Origin: an uncultured Clostridia bacterium
GTDB lineage: Bacteria > Bacillota > Clostridia > Christensenellales > Borkfalkiaceae
Reading direction: 5' to 3'
Assembly (NCBI GenBank): GCA_947627065.1
Contig: CANQUN010000005.1
Location: forward strand, 1 to 64,000
Length of the DNA: 64,000 bases
The position numbers and the translations under genes are program-made. Positions 45,267-53,800 of this stretch are shown in pieces (the first letter of the stretch is position 1; each line of letters opens with the position of its first letter). The notes beneath the pieces are model-generated. The model ran no database searches, was not told the DNA's origin, and worked only from the letters and a program-made list of their open reading frames with translations.

Positions 45267-45674
45267 ATGAAAGAGACGCAGGTCGTCGCCGCGCTCATAC
45301 GGCGTGGCGATAAATTTCTCATCTGCCGCCGTCCGCCCGACAAAAAGCGCGGGCTGCTTTGGGAATTTGTGGGCGGCAAAGTGGAGGCGGGCGAAACCGC
45401 CGAGGCCGCACTCGTCCGCGAATGCGAGGAGGAGATGGGCATTAAAGTAAGGGTGGAAAAGCCCTTCTGCACGGTCGTGCACGAATATCCCGACCTGACC
45501 GTCCGCCTCACCCTCTTCACCTGCTCGATAGAAGAGGGAGAGCCGAAGATGCTCGAACACGTAGATATGCGCTGGATTCGCCCGGACGAGGCCGACGCCT
45601 TTGAATTCTGCCCCGCCGACCTGCCTATAATCCGAAAATTAAAGTCCTCCGCGCTTGCAGGTAATAACGCTTAA
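45267..45674 (+). CDS. MutT-like Nudix hydrolase
   Basis: A 135-residue cytoplasmic pyrophosphohydrolase. The complete Nudix box spans GGKVEAGETAEAALVREC and then EEEMGI, with all conserved Gly/Glu/Arg/Glu-Glu positions. The Trp-Glu-Phe before the box (LLWEFVGGK) and the size match 8-oxo-dGTP diphosphatase (MutT/CTP pyrophosphohydrolase type). It is a single-gene unit with its own promoter and ribosome binding site. Substrate is inferred from family only. Confidence 0.9.
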   Translation: MKETQVVAALIRRGDKFLICRRPPDKKRGLLWEFVGGKVEAGETAEAALVRECEEEMGIKVRVEKPFCTVVHEYPDLTVRLTLFTCSIEEGEPKMLEHVDMRWIRPDEADAFEFCPADLPIIRKLKSSALAGNNA

Positions 45675-46150
45675 CTTGCCCTGGTTGCATGCGGAGAAAG
45701 GACGGTTGAACTCATTCCGCAGTACTCCCGTCCACGGGCAAAAGTGGCCTAAATCTCACAAAAACCGCACATAACGCCGGCAACCAATTCTCTGATCTTC
45801 CACTCCAATCCGCATTATTCGGCCATTTCTCCCATCGTAATCCCGCAAAGCACGCAAAAACTGTCCGCACATCGTCATCTCTCCGCGGATAAAGCCCCGT
45901 GAGGCCTCATTTGCAGCACCAAAACCCCGTCTCGTAAATCCCATCAAAAAACAATTACCCCGCTTTTTCTCACAAAAAGCGGGGTTTTCCGTATGTTGTC
46001 ATGTTTTCTGCGGGCTGGAGATTTTGCCCCGTCCGCCAGACATTTTCCGTGTCCTGCCATGTTTCCTGCGGGCGGGGATTTTGCCCCGCCCGCCCGAGGT
46101 TTTCGCATATTATCATGTTAATAACCGACAGGCAAATTCAACCCGAGCGG
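45675..46150. other. Convergent spacer with terminator and duplicated GC-rich hairpin
   Basis: It separates the Nudix gene from the ABC exporter (minus strand). It holds a motif copy (45747-45770), a bidirectional terminator (45958-45990), and a direct duplication of about 48 bp (46000-46048 and 46058-46104: CATGTTTYCTGCGGGC, then GATTTTGCCCCG). The second copy has a perfect hairpin CGGGCGGGG/CCCCGCCCG at 46069-46092. No gene is seen. Confidence 0.65.
45958..45990. terminator. Bidirectional terminator
   Basis: CCCCGCTTTTT/AAAAAGCGGGG stem around CTCAC, followed by TTTTCC. Read on the minus strand it is the likely terminator of the ABC exporter; on the plus strand, of the Nudix gene. Confidence 0.85.
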
Positions 46151-48007
46151 TCAGTTGTTGAGGGCGGCTTCTGCCTGTTTGAAGTTGATGTCGTTGAGTT
46201 GCTTAAGTTCGTAGAACTTGCCCTTCTTTGCCATCAGTTCGTCAAAGGTTCCTATCTCCACGGCAACGCCGTTTTCAAGCACGACAATCCTGTCCGCGTC
46301 GCGTATGGTGGACAGTCTGTGGGCGACTATAAAGGTCGTTCTGCCCTTGATGAGGCCCGCGATTGCCTTTTGCACGTGGTATTCGGAAATGTTGTCGAGA
46401 GCCGAGGTCGCCTCGTCGAGTATGAGAATCTTTGGGTCGCGTATGAGGGCGCGGGCGATGGTTATGCGCTGCTTCTGCCCGCCCGAAAGCCTGCCCCCGT
46501 GTTCGCCTATGTTGGTGTCAAGCCCCTCGGGGAAATCCTTGGCAAATTCTTCGATATCGGCGGTTTTCACGGCTTCTTGCAGTTGCTGCTCGCTGTAACG
46601 CTCCAGCCCGTAGGTTATGTTTTCGCGTATGGTGCCCGAAAAGAGTATGCTGTTTTGCGGGACGACGGATATGAAGTGGCGGTACTTGCTGAGGTCAAGT
46701 TCGGTTATCGGCCTGCCGTCTATGTACAGGTTGCCCGACGAAGGTTTCAAAAAACCTATTATCATGTTCATCAGCGTGCTCTTGCCCGAACCGCTGCTGC
46801 CCACCACGGCGATACATTCGCCCGGCCTTACGTGCAGGGTAAAGTTTTGTATAACGTGCTTGTCGGTGTCGGGATAACGGTAGGAAACGTTTTCAAAATC
46901 CACCTGCCCTTTCACGTCGGGCAAGTCGCCCGCGCGGGTCTCTTCTATGTCGGTGGTGTTCATCAGTTCGGATATGGAATTGACCGATTCCAGCCCCGAG
47001 ACCATCTGCGGCATTATGTTGATGAGGGTAAGCACGTTGTTGGAAATGTTTGAAAAAAGCGACTGATAAAGCACGATATCGCCCACTTCTATGTCTCCGC
47101 GGTAGGCGAGGAAGGCGCAGAACAGCAGGCACACGCCGCTCAAGAGGTTTGCCATAACCCACGCCGCCGCACCGAAGTAAGCGTTTGTCCTGTCGAGCGC
47201 CATGCCCGACTTTGTCAGTTTGTCAATGTCGTCGCGTATGCTCTTGTACTCGTGTTCTTCAAGCCCGTGCGCCTTGGTTACGGTCAGCATCTCAATAAGG
47301 GTGGAAAGCCTGCCCGCAACCCGTTCGCTGTCCTTGCGCAGAATGTGCGAATTTTTGCTCATCTTCTTTCTGAACGCAATGGCAAGCAGCACGTTTACGG
47401 GTATCACCACGAGGAAGAACAGTGTAACCGATGGGTTTTTGACAAGCGAGATAGCCACGGAGATAACAACCGAAACGATAGCGGGCAGCAGGTTGTTTGT
47501 CGTGTTGGCAACGAGCGAGTCCATTCCCTCAACGTCCCGTAGGAACTTGGACTGCACGGCCCCCGTTTCCATCTCCTTGTGGTAGGTTATGGAAAGGCGC
47601 TGCAGTTTTCTGACAACCGCGCTCCTCGTGTTCGCACTGTTCACGCGGTAGAGTTTGGAGCAGATCTTTGCCCACACCATGTGCATGGGTATGTTCTGCA
47701 GCATCATCACGGTGAACACCGCCGCGTTTATCAAAATGAGCTGAATGGTCCTGTCCGAAGCCAGTTCCCCTTTCAGAAAATCCGCCAGCGCGTTTATGAT
47801 GTTTGCCGTTACGATGGAAGTTATCCAGATGGGGGACGACTTTATTATGTAAACGATGGTGCTGGCAATCAGCGGCCACGTGTTCTTTTTGAGCATCCGC
47901 CCGAAAAAGTGGCTCTTTTTTCCCTTTTGCGCGGGCGATTCCTGAAAGAGATGTTCGTATGCGGTTACGTCGTCCACCGTGTTTTCGGCGTGTCTTTTCT
48001 TTGCCAT
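46151..48007 (-). CDS. ABC exporter half-transporter (membrane and ATPase domains fused)
   Basis: A 618-residue type IV ABC exporter of the MsbA/multidrug group. The transmembrane domain (about 35-360) has six spans. The ATPase domain has Walker A GSSGSGKST, Q-loop VVPQNS, signature LSGGQKQR, Walker B ILILDEATSALD and H-loop VAHRLS. The longer frame to 48211 adds a basic, low-complexity stretch that is non-coding upstream DNA; the ATG at 48007 (MAKKRHAENTVDD) gives the normal family length, with GAGGA upstream. No partner half-transporter is adjacent, so it probably forms a homodimer. Substrate unknown. Confidence 0.92.
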   Translation of the reverse strand: MAKKRHAENTVDDVTAYEHLFQESPAQKGKKSHFFGRMLKKNTWPLIASTIVYIIKSSPIWITSIVTANIINALADFLKGELASDRTIQLILINAAVFTVMMLQNIPMHMVWAKICSKLYRVNSANTRSAVVRKLQRLSITYHKEMETGAVQSKFLRDVEGMDSLVANTTNNLLPAIVSVVISVAISLVKNPSVTLFFLVVIPVNVLLAIAFRKKMSKNSHILRKDSERVAGRLSTLIEMLTVTKAHGLEEHEYKSIRDDIDKLTKSGMALDRTNAYFGAAAWVMANLLSGVCLLFCAFLAYRGDIEVGDIVLYQSLFSNISNNVLTLINIMPQMVSGLESVNSISELMNTTDIEETRAGDLPDVKGQVDFENVSYRYPDTDKHVIQNFTLHVRPGECIAVVGSSGSGKSTLMNMIIGFLKPSSGNLYIDGRPITELDLSKYRHFISVVPQNSILFSGTIRENITYGLERYSEQQLQEAVKTADIEEFAKDFPEGLDTNIGEHGGRLSGGQKQRITIARALIRDPKILILDEATSALDNISEYHVQKAIAGLIKGRTTFIVAHRLSTIRDADRIVVLENGVAVEIGTFDELMAKKGKFYELKQLNDINFKQAEAALNN

Positions 48008-48167
48008 GAAAGTTAAAAAATCCTCGTTCCGTTTTCTTTTGCCGCTCCTGCGGCCGCTTGGAGGAATGTTTTGTTGTGTTTGGGGCTTTGGTTTGTCGCC
48101 GCGTGCCTTTGCCGTTTTACCGTCCGTCGGCCGTTTGCCCCGAGGGGAATGTTTTCGTATCGTAGAA

Positions 48168-48196
48168 ATTATATCACAGCGCGGCCCGTTAGGCAA
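48168..48196 (-). promoter_or_regulatory. Probable promoter of the ABC exporter
   Basis: On the minus strand: TTGCCT (48196-48191), 17 bp, TATAAT (48173-48168). It would give a leader of about 150 bases. Confidence 0.6.
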
Positions 48197-48211
48197 CCGC
48201 ACGGTTGGCAT

Positions 48212-48818
48212 AAAAGGACTGTTTTTTTGTTTTTCGCGGGGACTTTCCGCGCCGCCGTTTTTTGAGGGAGTATGCCGCTTGGGTTGGGGCGTGGTGGATT
48301 GTTGTGCGCGTTTGGGTTGGGGAATGAGGGTAACCGCTTTTTCGGGCAGGGTTCTCGGCCTCTTTGCCGTATCTTTTCCGCCGCGATGTGCGTTGCCGAC
48401 GGGCTGCGGCTGAATGTAAAAATCGGTGAAAATTGTCCCTTGTCAAGTGCGGATAAAAATTCAATTAGCCGCCTTTTTCGCACATTATCGGCACTTTTTT
48501 GGTTTTGCAGGGGAGAGGTTTTCGAAAACAGACTCGCTCGTTTTCACGCTTTTTATCCGATGTGAGAGGAGTGGTTTTTATGCCGAAAGGCGTTAAATTC
48601 CGCCCGCGGGCGGGCAGAAAACCCGAACGGCCGTGATTTTTCCGTAAAATCCCGAAAATCGGCAGTCCGCCGTCGGGTTAAGGCCCGAAAAAAGACCGCG
48701 CAAGTCAATCTCAAAGCCCTAAAAAAGGACCGCGGGAGCGCATCTGAACGGCAGAACCAAAGCGGCCGCCGACCGCGCAAAAACCAAAAAAACCCCGTAA
48801 AACGCAGGTTTCAGGGGT
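48212..48818. other. Spacer between two minus-strand genes
   Basis: No gene is convincing; frames here are short and of odd composition. A long copy of the dispersed motif lies on the minus strand at 48472-48490 (CGATAATGTGCGAAAAAGG). A hairpin with AACCCC/GGGGTT and a T-run at about 48790-48822 is the likely terminator of the lipid kinase gene. Confidence 0.55.
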
Positions 48819-49679
48819 TTATTTTGAAAGGAACATCTTCAATCCGCTCATCAGGCGGACGTCGAAGGGAACGTTGTCGTATATCTCGCCGTCTATCTCG
48901 ACGGGTGCGTCGTTGACGGCCGAAAAGCGCACCGCCTTCACCGTTTCGGTGTAGCGCAGTTTTTCTATCCTGCCCGCAACGAGTTTCAGGAGCGCGCCGG
49001 CGTACTTGCGCCTCGGCAGGTCGCCGACGATTATCATGTTCATCAGCCCGTCGCCCATTTCCGCGTTCGGGCAGATTCTTATGCCGCCGCCGAACCGTTT
49101 GCCGTTGCACGCGCAGAGTATAAAGGCTTTCTTGGCGTATTTGTTGCCTTTTTCATCGGTTATTTCAAGTTCCCGCGGGGTGTAAGTTCTCAGGCAGTGC
49201 AGCAGGGACATGAAATACTGCAACTTGCCGCCGTACTTTTTTGTGGCGTAGTGGACGAGAATGTCCACGTCTATGCCCGTGCCCGCTATGTTCGCGCCGC
49301 GCACGCCGCCCACGTCGAGATAGTCGGTCTCGCGGACGTTGCCTTGCAGAATTATGTCCAGCGCACGGCCGAAGTTTTCGGGTATGCCCGCCGTGGCGGC
49401 AAAGTCGTTGCCCGTGCCCGCGGGAATTATGCCGAATACCGTGTTCTGCACGTCAATGCCGTTGAGAACCTCGTGAACGGTGCCGTCCCCGCCCACGGCT
49501 ATCACCGCGCGGGCGCCCTGTTCGCACAGCCTGCGGGCAATCTCCTTGCCGTCGCCGCGCTTTCCGGTGCGGTGAATCTCGTATTCTACGCCCTTTTCGG
49601 CAAGACGCTTTTCAATCAGCCTCTCGGCTTTCAGCCCGCGTCCCTTGCCGGCGTTTTCGTGAATTATGAAATGCAGCAT
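48819..49679 (-). CDS. Diacylglycerol/lipid kinase (DagK/YegS family)
   Basis: A 286-residue cytoplasmic or membrane-associated kinase. The N-terminal NENAGKGRG-like segment (IHENAGKGRG) and AVIAVGGDGTVHEVLNG carry the GGDGT nucleotide-binding motif. IIPAGTGNDFA and the C-terminal beta-sandwich with EIDGEI complete the family pattern. Members phosphorylate diacylglycerol or related lipids, recycling lipid released by lipoteichoic-acid synthesis. It is a single gene with GGGAAG upstream and a TTGCGC-17-TATAAT promoter (49740-49712, minus). Confidence 0.9.
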   Translation of the reverse strand: MLHFIIHENAGKGRGLKAERLIEKRLAEKGVEYEIHRTGKRGDGKEIARRLCEQGARAVIAVGGDGTVHEVLNGIDVQNTVFGIIPAGTGNDFAATAGIPENFGRALDIILQGNVRETDYLDVGGVRGANIAGTGIDVDILVHYATKKYGGKLQYFMSLLHCLRTYTPRELEITDEKGNKYAKKAFILCACNGKRFGGGIRICPNAEMGDGLMNMIIVGDLPRRKYAGALLKLVAGRIEKLRYTETVKAVRFSAVNDAPVEIDGEIYDNVPFDVRLMSGLKMFLSK

Positions 49680-49711
49680 GGTTGCTTCCCTTCGTCTTAT
49701 GTATCCGAAAA

Positions 49712-49740
49712 ATTATATCACAATATTTTGCCAAGCGCAA
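49712..49740 (-). promoter_or_regulatory. Promoter of the lipid kinase gene
   Basis: On the minus strand: TTGCGC (49740-49735), 17 bp, TATAAT (49717-49712). It shares the GATATAATT block with the exporter promoter. Confidence 0.65.
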
Positions 49741-50705
49741 ACATTTTGCACCACATTTGTCGTTTTGCTCCTTTTTTTGGTAAAACCGCGCCTTTCCCCG
49801 CCGCTCGGACGTCTGCTCTTTCGTGCTGTCCTCGTTTGTCCGTCTTGTTCGCCTTGCCTCATCGTAAACGTAATAAATCCCATACACGATCTTTGGGACT
49901 TTGCACGCCGTCAAAAAGGTTTTCACGTTACGGGCGGAACGTCCGTACCTTGCCCTCCAAAACGCTCGCAAATAGGAAAAAGCCGCCTTTATCCCACAAA
50001 AACGGATATTTTTGCCCGTCCGCAGCCGTTTTTTTGCGAAGAGATGGGGCGATTTAGCCCAAAAGCCGCCTTTTTCTCACAAAATCGCCGCTTTTGCGGC
50101 GTGGAAGCAAGGGGAGACGGGTCGGGCAGGAGGAAGGCGGAAACGAAAAGAGAACGCAAAGCGCAAGGCAGAGCAAGACGGGCGTAACCGAAAAGAGGAG
50201 AACGGAGACAAGACCTAACCAACCCGCACAAAGAGCCGCAATCACCTTGCAAAAAAATCTCAACAGACCCACAGAAAGCACTCCAATCAATCCACCGCAA
50301 ACACCCAAACGTAACCCGCAAAGACCCCAACGCAACCCGCAAAGAAGCCCAAAACGCACAAAAACAAGCCAAGCCAACACGCAGCCACCGCCCGATACCT
50401 AAAAACAGTACAACTAACCTCGCAACAACCCTTTATCCGTTCCGCAAAACGGCACGACAAGCCTGCGTAAAACCACTCCAAACGCAAAGCGGAAAGCAAC
50501 ACGACAAGAAACACGGAAACCGCCGCGAAAACCGACACAAAAACCGACACAGAAACCGGCACGGAAACCGACGCGGCAAGCGACACGGACGGGGCGGAGA
50601 GCGGGGGCGAGGGCGGCCGAAAGGGGCAAAATTTCCAAAATCTGCCGTTGCGACAAAGGTTTTTGTGAAAAGTAGGTAAAATTTTTTGTCTGCACGCAAA
50701 TAGTG
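49741..50705. other. Long non-coding spacer before the giant gene
   Basis: About 1 kb without a believable gene; frames on both strands encode low-complexity Arg/Pro or Phe/Cys-rich strings. It contains two dispersed-motif copies (49982-50005 and 50065-50090, minus), an A/C-rich stretch from about 50230, and a 12-bp tandem repeat at 50504-50587. Confidence 0.6.
50504..50587 (+). repeat. Seven tandem copies of a 12-bp unit
   Basis: Unit consensus GAAACCGACACG. Two adjacent copies (50528-50539, 50540-50551) are identical (AAAACCGACACA); the others carry one to four changes. The unit is a multiple of three and keeps frames open on both strands, which explains the shadow frames here. It is about 120 bp upstream of the giant-gene promoter. 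Confidence 0.8.
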
Positions 50706-50734
50706 TTGACAGAATTATAGTTAAATTATATAAT
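50706..50734 (+). promoter_or_regulatory. Perfect consensus promoter of the giant gene
   Basis: TTGACA (50706-50711), 17 bp, TATAAT (50729-50734), within an AT-rich stretch. It gives a leader of about 80 bases with AAGGAG at 50807-50812, eight bases before the ATG at 50821. Confidence 0.9.
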
Positions 50735-50820
50735 AAATTCACCGAAATAATCGTTTTTTCGGGGCGGCGCAAGCCGCTTTGGAAACAACGGACCAGAAAC
50801 TCTCTCAAGGAGAAACAGTA

Positions 50821-53800
50821 ATGGGTGCATTTTTCAGAAGAATTTTAGCGTTTGTGTTAGGATTCGTCATGTCCTTTGCGACAGTCATCGGCGTAGCCGC
50901 CGCGGCTTCGTACTGGGCTTACAAGAACGTTAAAGTCGGCGACGTAACGTCGAACGACGAACTCCCCGATACCCTTGCGGATATGACGGTGGAGGACTTC
51001 GTTGCCGATTTGAGAAGGTATATGGAAGACCCCAACAGTTATTCCATAGGCGAGTTGGAGGAACGCTACGGCGTCGATCTTTCTGACCTTCTGCCCGGTC
51101 TTGACGACGATTACAAGAACATCAACATCTTCTCGCTTCTCACCGGCGATTTCGACTCGCTGATGCGCAGCGTAAAACTCAGCGTGGCTCTCGGCTTCCT
51201 GCCCGAAGGTACGTTCTCGGATAACGCGCTTGAAATTCTCGGCGATCATACGTTGTACGACCTCGTCAACGGAGACCAGAGTCTTGCCCAAAAGCTCGTG
51301 GGGCTGTTCGGCAAACTCAAAGTGGGCGACATACTCGCCTTCCTGTTTGAAAACAGAACGGGCTCCGGTTCGTCCGTCCCCGCAAACGGCGACTTCTGGC
51401 TCAAGGACGAATATACGGACGGCGGAAACAACGGCGCGCTCGTCAGCCTCGGCCATCTGCTCGGCAACCTCGAGATAGCCGCGCTCATCCGCGCCTTCTC
51501 GCCCGAGTATGAAGAAGATATTCTCGACGAATTCATGGACGGCGGACTTACCGACATTGCGGACAGCCGCACCATCGGCCAGTTCCTCGCCAGCCTCGTG
51601 CCCGAAGATTTCCCCGTGGACTTCGAGGCCATGTTCGGCGACAAGACGATACGCGACATAATAACCGGTAAACCCTACGATTATTCCATAAACTTCGGCA
51701 AACTGTTCGGCGGCATAACCGTTGCGGACATCTTCGGCGCGTACACCGAGGACGGCGTGGTTTACGACCGTAACGGCAACCCCGCCACCGGCCTTCTGCG
51801 CGACCTTGCCGACCTCAACGTGGGCAACATACTCTCCGCTCTCACCGGTATGATAACGGACGGAAGCAAACCTTCCGAAACGCTTGACGCCATCGTCGAT
51901 TACCTGCTCAATTACGGCGTCATCGACGATCTGACGGTGGGCAGCCTGTTCGAGACCCTGTTCGGCCTCACCAAGGACGAAAACGGCAACTGGCTGGACA
52001 AGAACGGCAACCCGCTCGAAGGGCCGCTCGGCGCGCTCTCCGGCGTGTTCGACCTCAACATTGCCGACCTGCTCGACATGATAGAAGAAGGCGACTTCAG
52101 CCTTGACAAACTTGCCGAACTGCTCGACGGCATGACCCTTGGCGACTTCCTCAATCCGCTGCTCGGATTTGAAAAGGACGAAAGCGGCAACGTTGTGGAC
52201 CATGACGGAAACGCACCCTCCGGGCTTGACGCTCTCCTTGCGGGCGTGGCCGGACTTTCCGTACCCGATATACTCGAAGCCGTTGACAGCCTTATAAAAG
52301 ACGGTAACATAGTTCCCCTGCTCGACGCGTTGCTGGGCGGCCAGCTCGGCGACGTTACGGTGGGCGACATCCTCGGTTACACCAAGGGTGATGACGGCGT
52401 GTGGAGAGACGCGGACGGCAACCCCGTGACGGGCGCCGTCGGCAAACTGCTCGACTTCAACCTCGGCGACCTGTACGACACCATGACCAAGGAAGAGGAC
52501 GGCGAAAAGGTGCTTGCCTTCGACTGGGCGGAAATGGTTGACTACATGCTCAGCGGCGTTACCCTCAAAGACCTTATAGAAAGTCTGCTGCCCGAACTTT
52601 ACGACCAACTCGCTCCCGAACTCGAAGCGAGACCTTCCGTAGAAAAACTGTTTGACACCCCGCTCGGCGACATTCTCAAGAGTTTCCTGCCCGACAGCAT
52701 AACCGATGTTACGGACACCCTGCTCGACACCAATGTGGCCGACCTGCTCGAAGTTCTCGGCGTTGTTGCCGAATACTTCGGCGCTCCCGCAGACGTAATC
52801 GACACGGTCGTTTCCGAAATAAAGGATATAGTGGGAGAAAACTCCACCTTCCGCAACGTATTCAGAAACGACATAACCGTCGGCATGATAATCGGCGCGA
52901 TAGACGCGGTGCTCACCGCCGTTGCTCCTTCGGTTGCCGAAAACAACTATTACCTCGGCGCAATCCACCCGTTCGAACTTCTCAGCGACACCGTGGTGTT
53001 CACCGCAGACCCGTTTGCGTTCACTACCGATTATCTGCTCAACGACCTCAAGAAACTGCTCATCGCAGACATAGCCAACAATCTTGACGAAACGGTTACT
53101 TACTTCCTCGGAGAAGGCGAACTTACCGACAAGATAGGTGTCGTGTTTGACAGCATAGCCGACCTTTACGAAGACGCCGACGTCGAACATTTCATCGACA
53201 AGACGCTCGACCTCAATATTCATAAGATAATAGATTCCGTTGCCAACATAACGGACGCCTTTGTCGACCTGCCCGAAGAGATGATGACGAGGGTTGCCGA
53301 CATACTCAAGAGACCTTTTGAAACGTGGGCGACGCTCGGCAACGTGGACCTCAACGGCAGGCTTACCGTTACCGACGCTACCGATACCATAGAAGAAGCC
53401 CTCGACGTTGTTGAAGAATACGTTGACCTCTCCTCGGTACGCGAATACATAACCAACTTCCTCGAAAGGGTAAAGGCCATCCGCCTGCTCGGCAGCGACA
53501 CCCCGTTCGGAGACGTGATGCTCAAGGAAGTAGATCCTTCCGTCATCATGTTCATCGATACGTTTGAGGCCATAGCCGGTATCCTCACCGACTTTGTGCC
53601 CATCACCAAAGAATATGTTGACATCACTACCGAAACGGTGATGACCATCCTCGATACCGAGACCACCACGCTCACCGTTTACCACCTTGCGGAAATGGTT
53701 TCCGTAGGTAACTTCATATCCATATTCAAGGAAGTGTTCGACCTCTTCCTCGAAGAAGATAACGTAATATACGACTTCCTCAATCCCGCAAAGACCGTTT

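Noticed and set aside
48008-48211. N-terminal extension of the ABC exporter
   Set aside because: The added residues are basic and low-complexity and overlap a TATAAT promoter; the 48007 start gives the usual length.
49612-50402. Several frames of 100-280 codons between the lipid kinase and the giant gene
   Set aside because: Composition is dominated by tandem-repeat and A/C-rich DNA, with no ribosome sites or protein motifs.
50504-50587. Possible CRISPR array
   Set aside because: The unit is 12 bp with no spacers, and no cas genes are seen.
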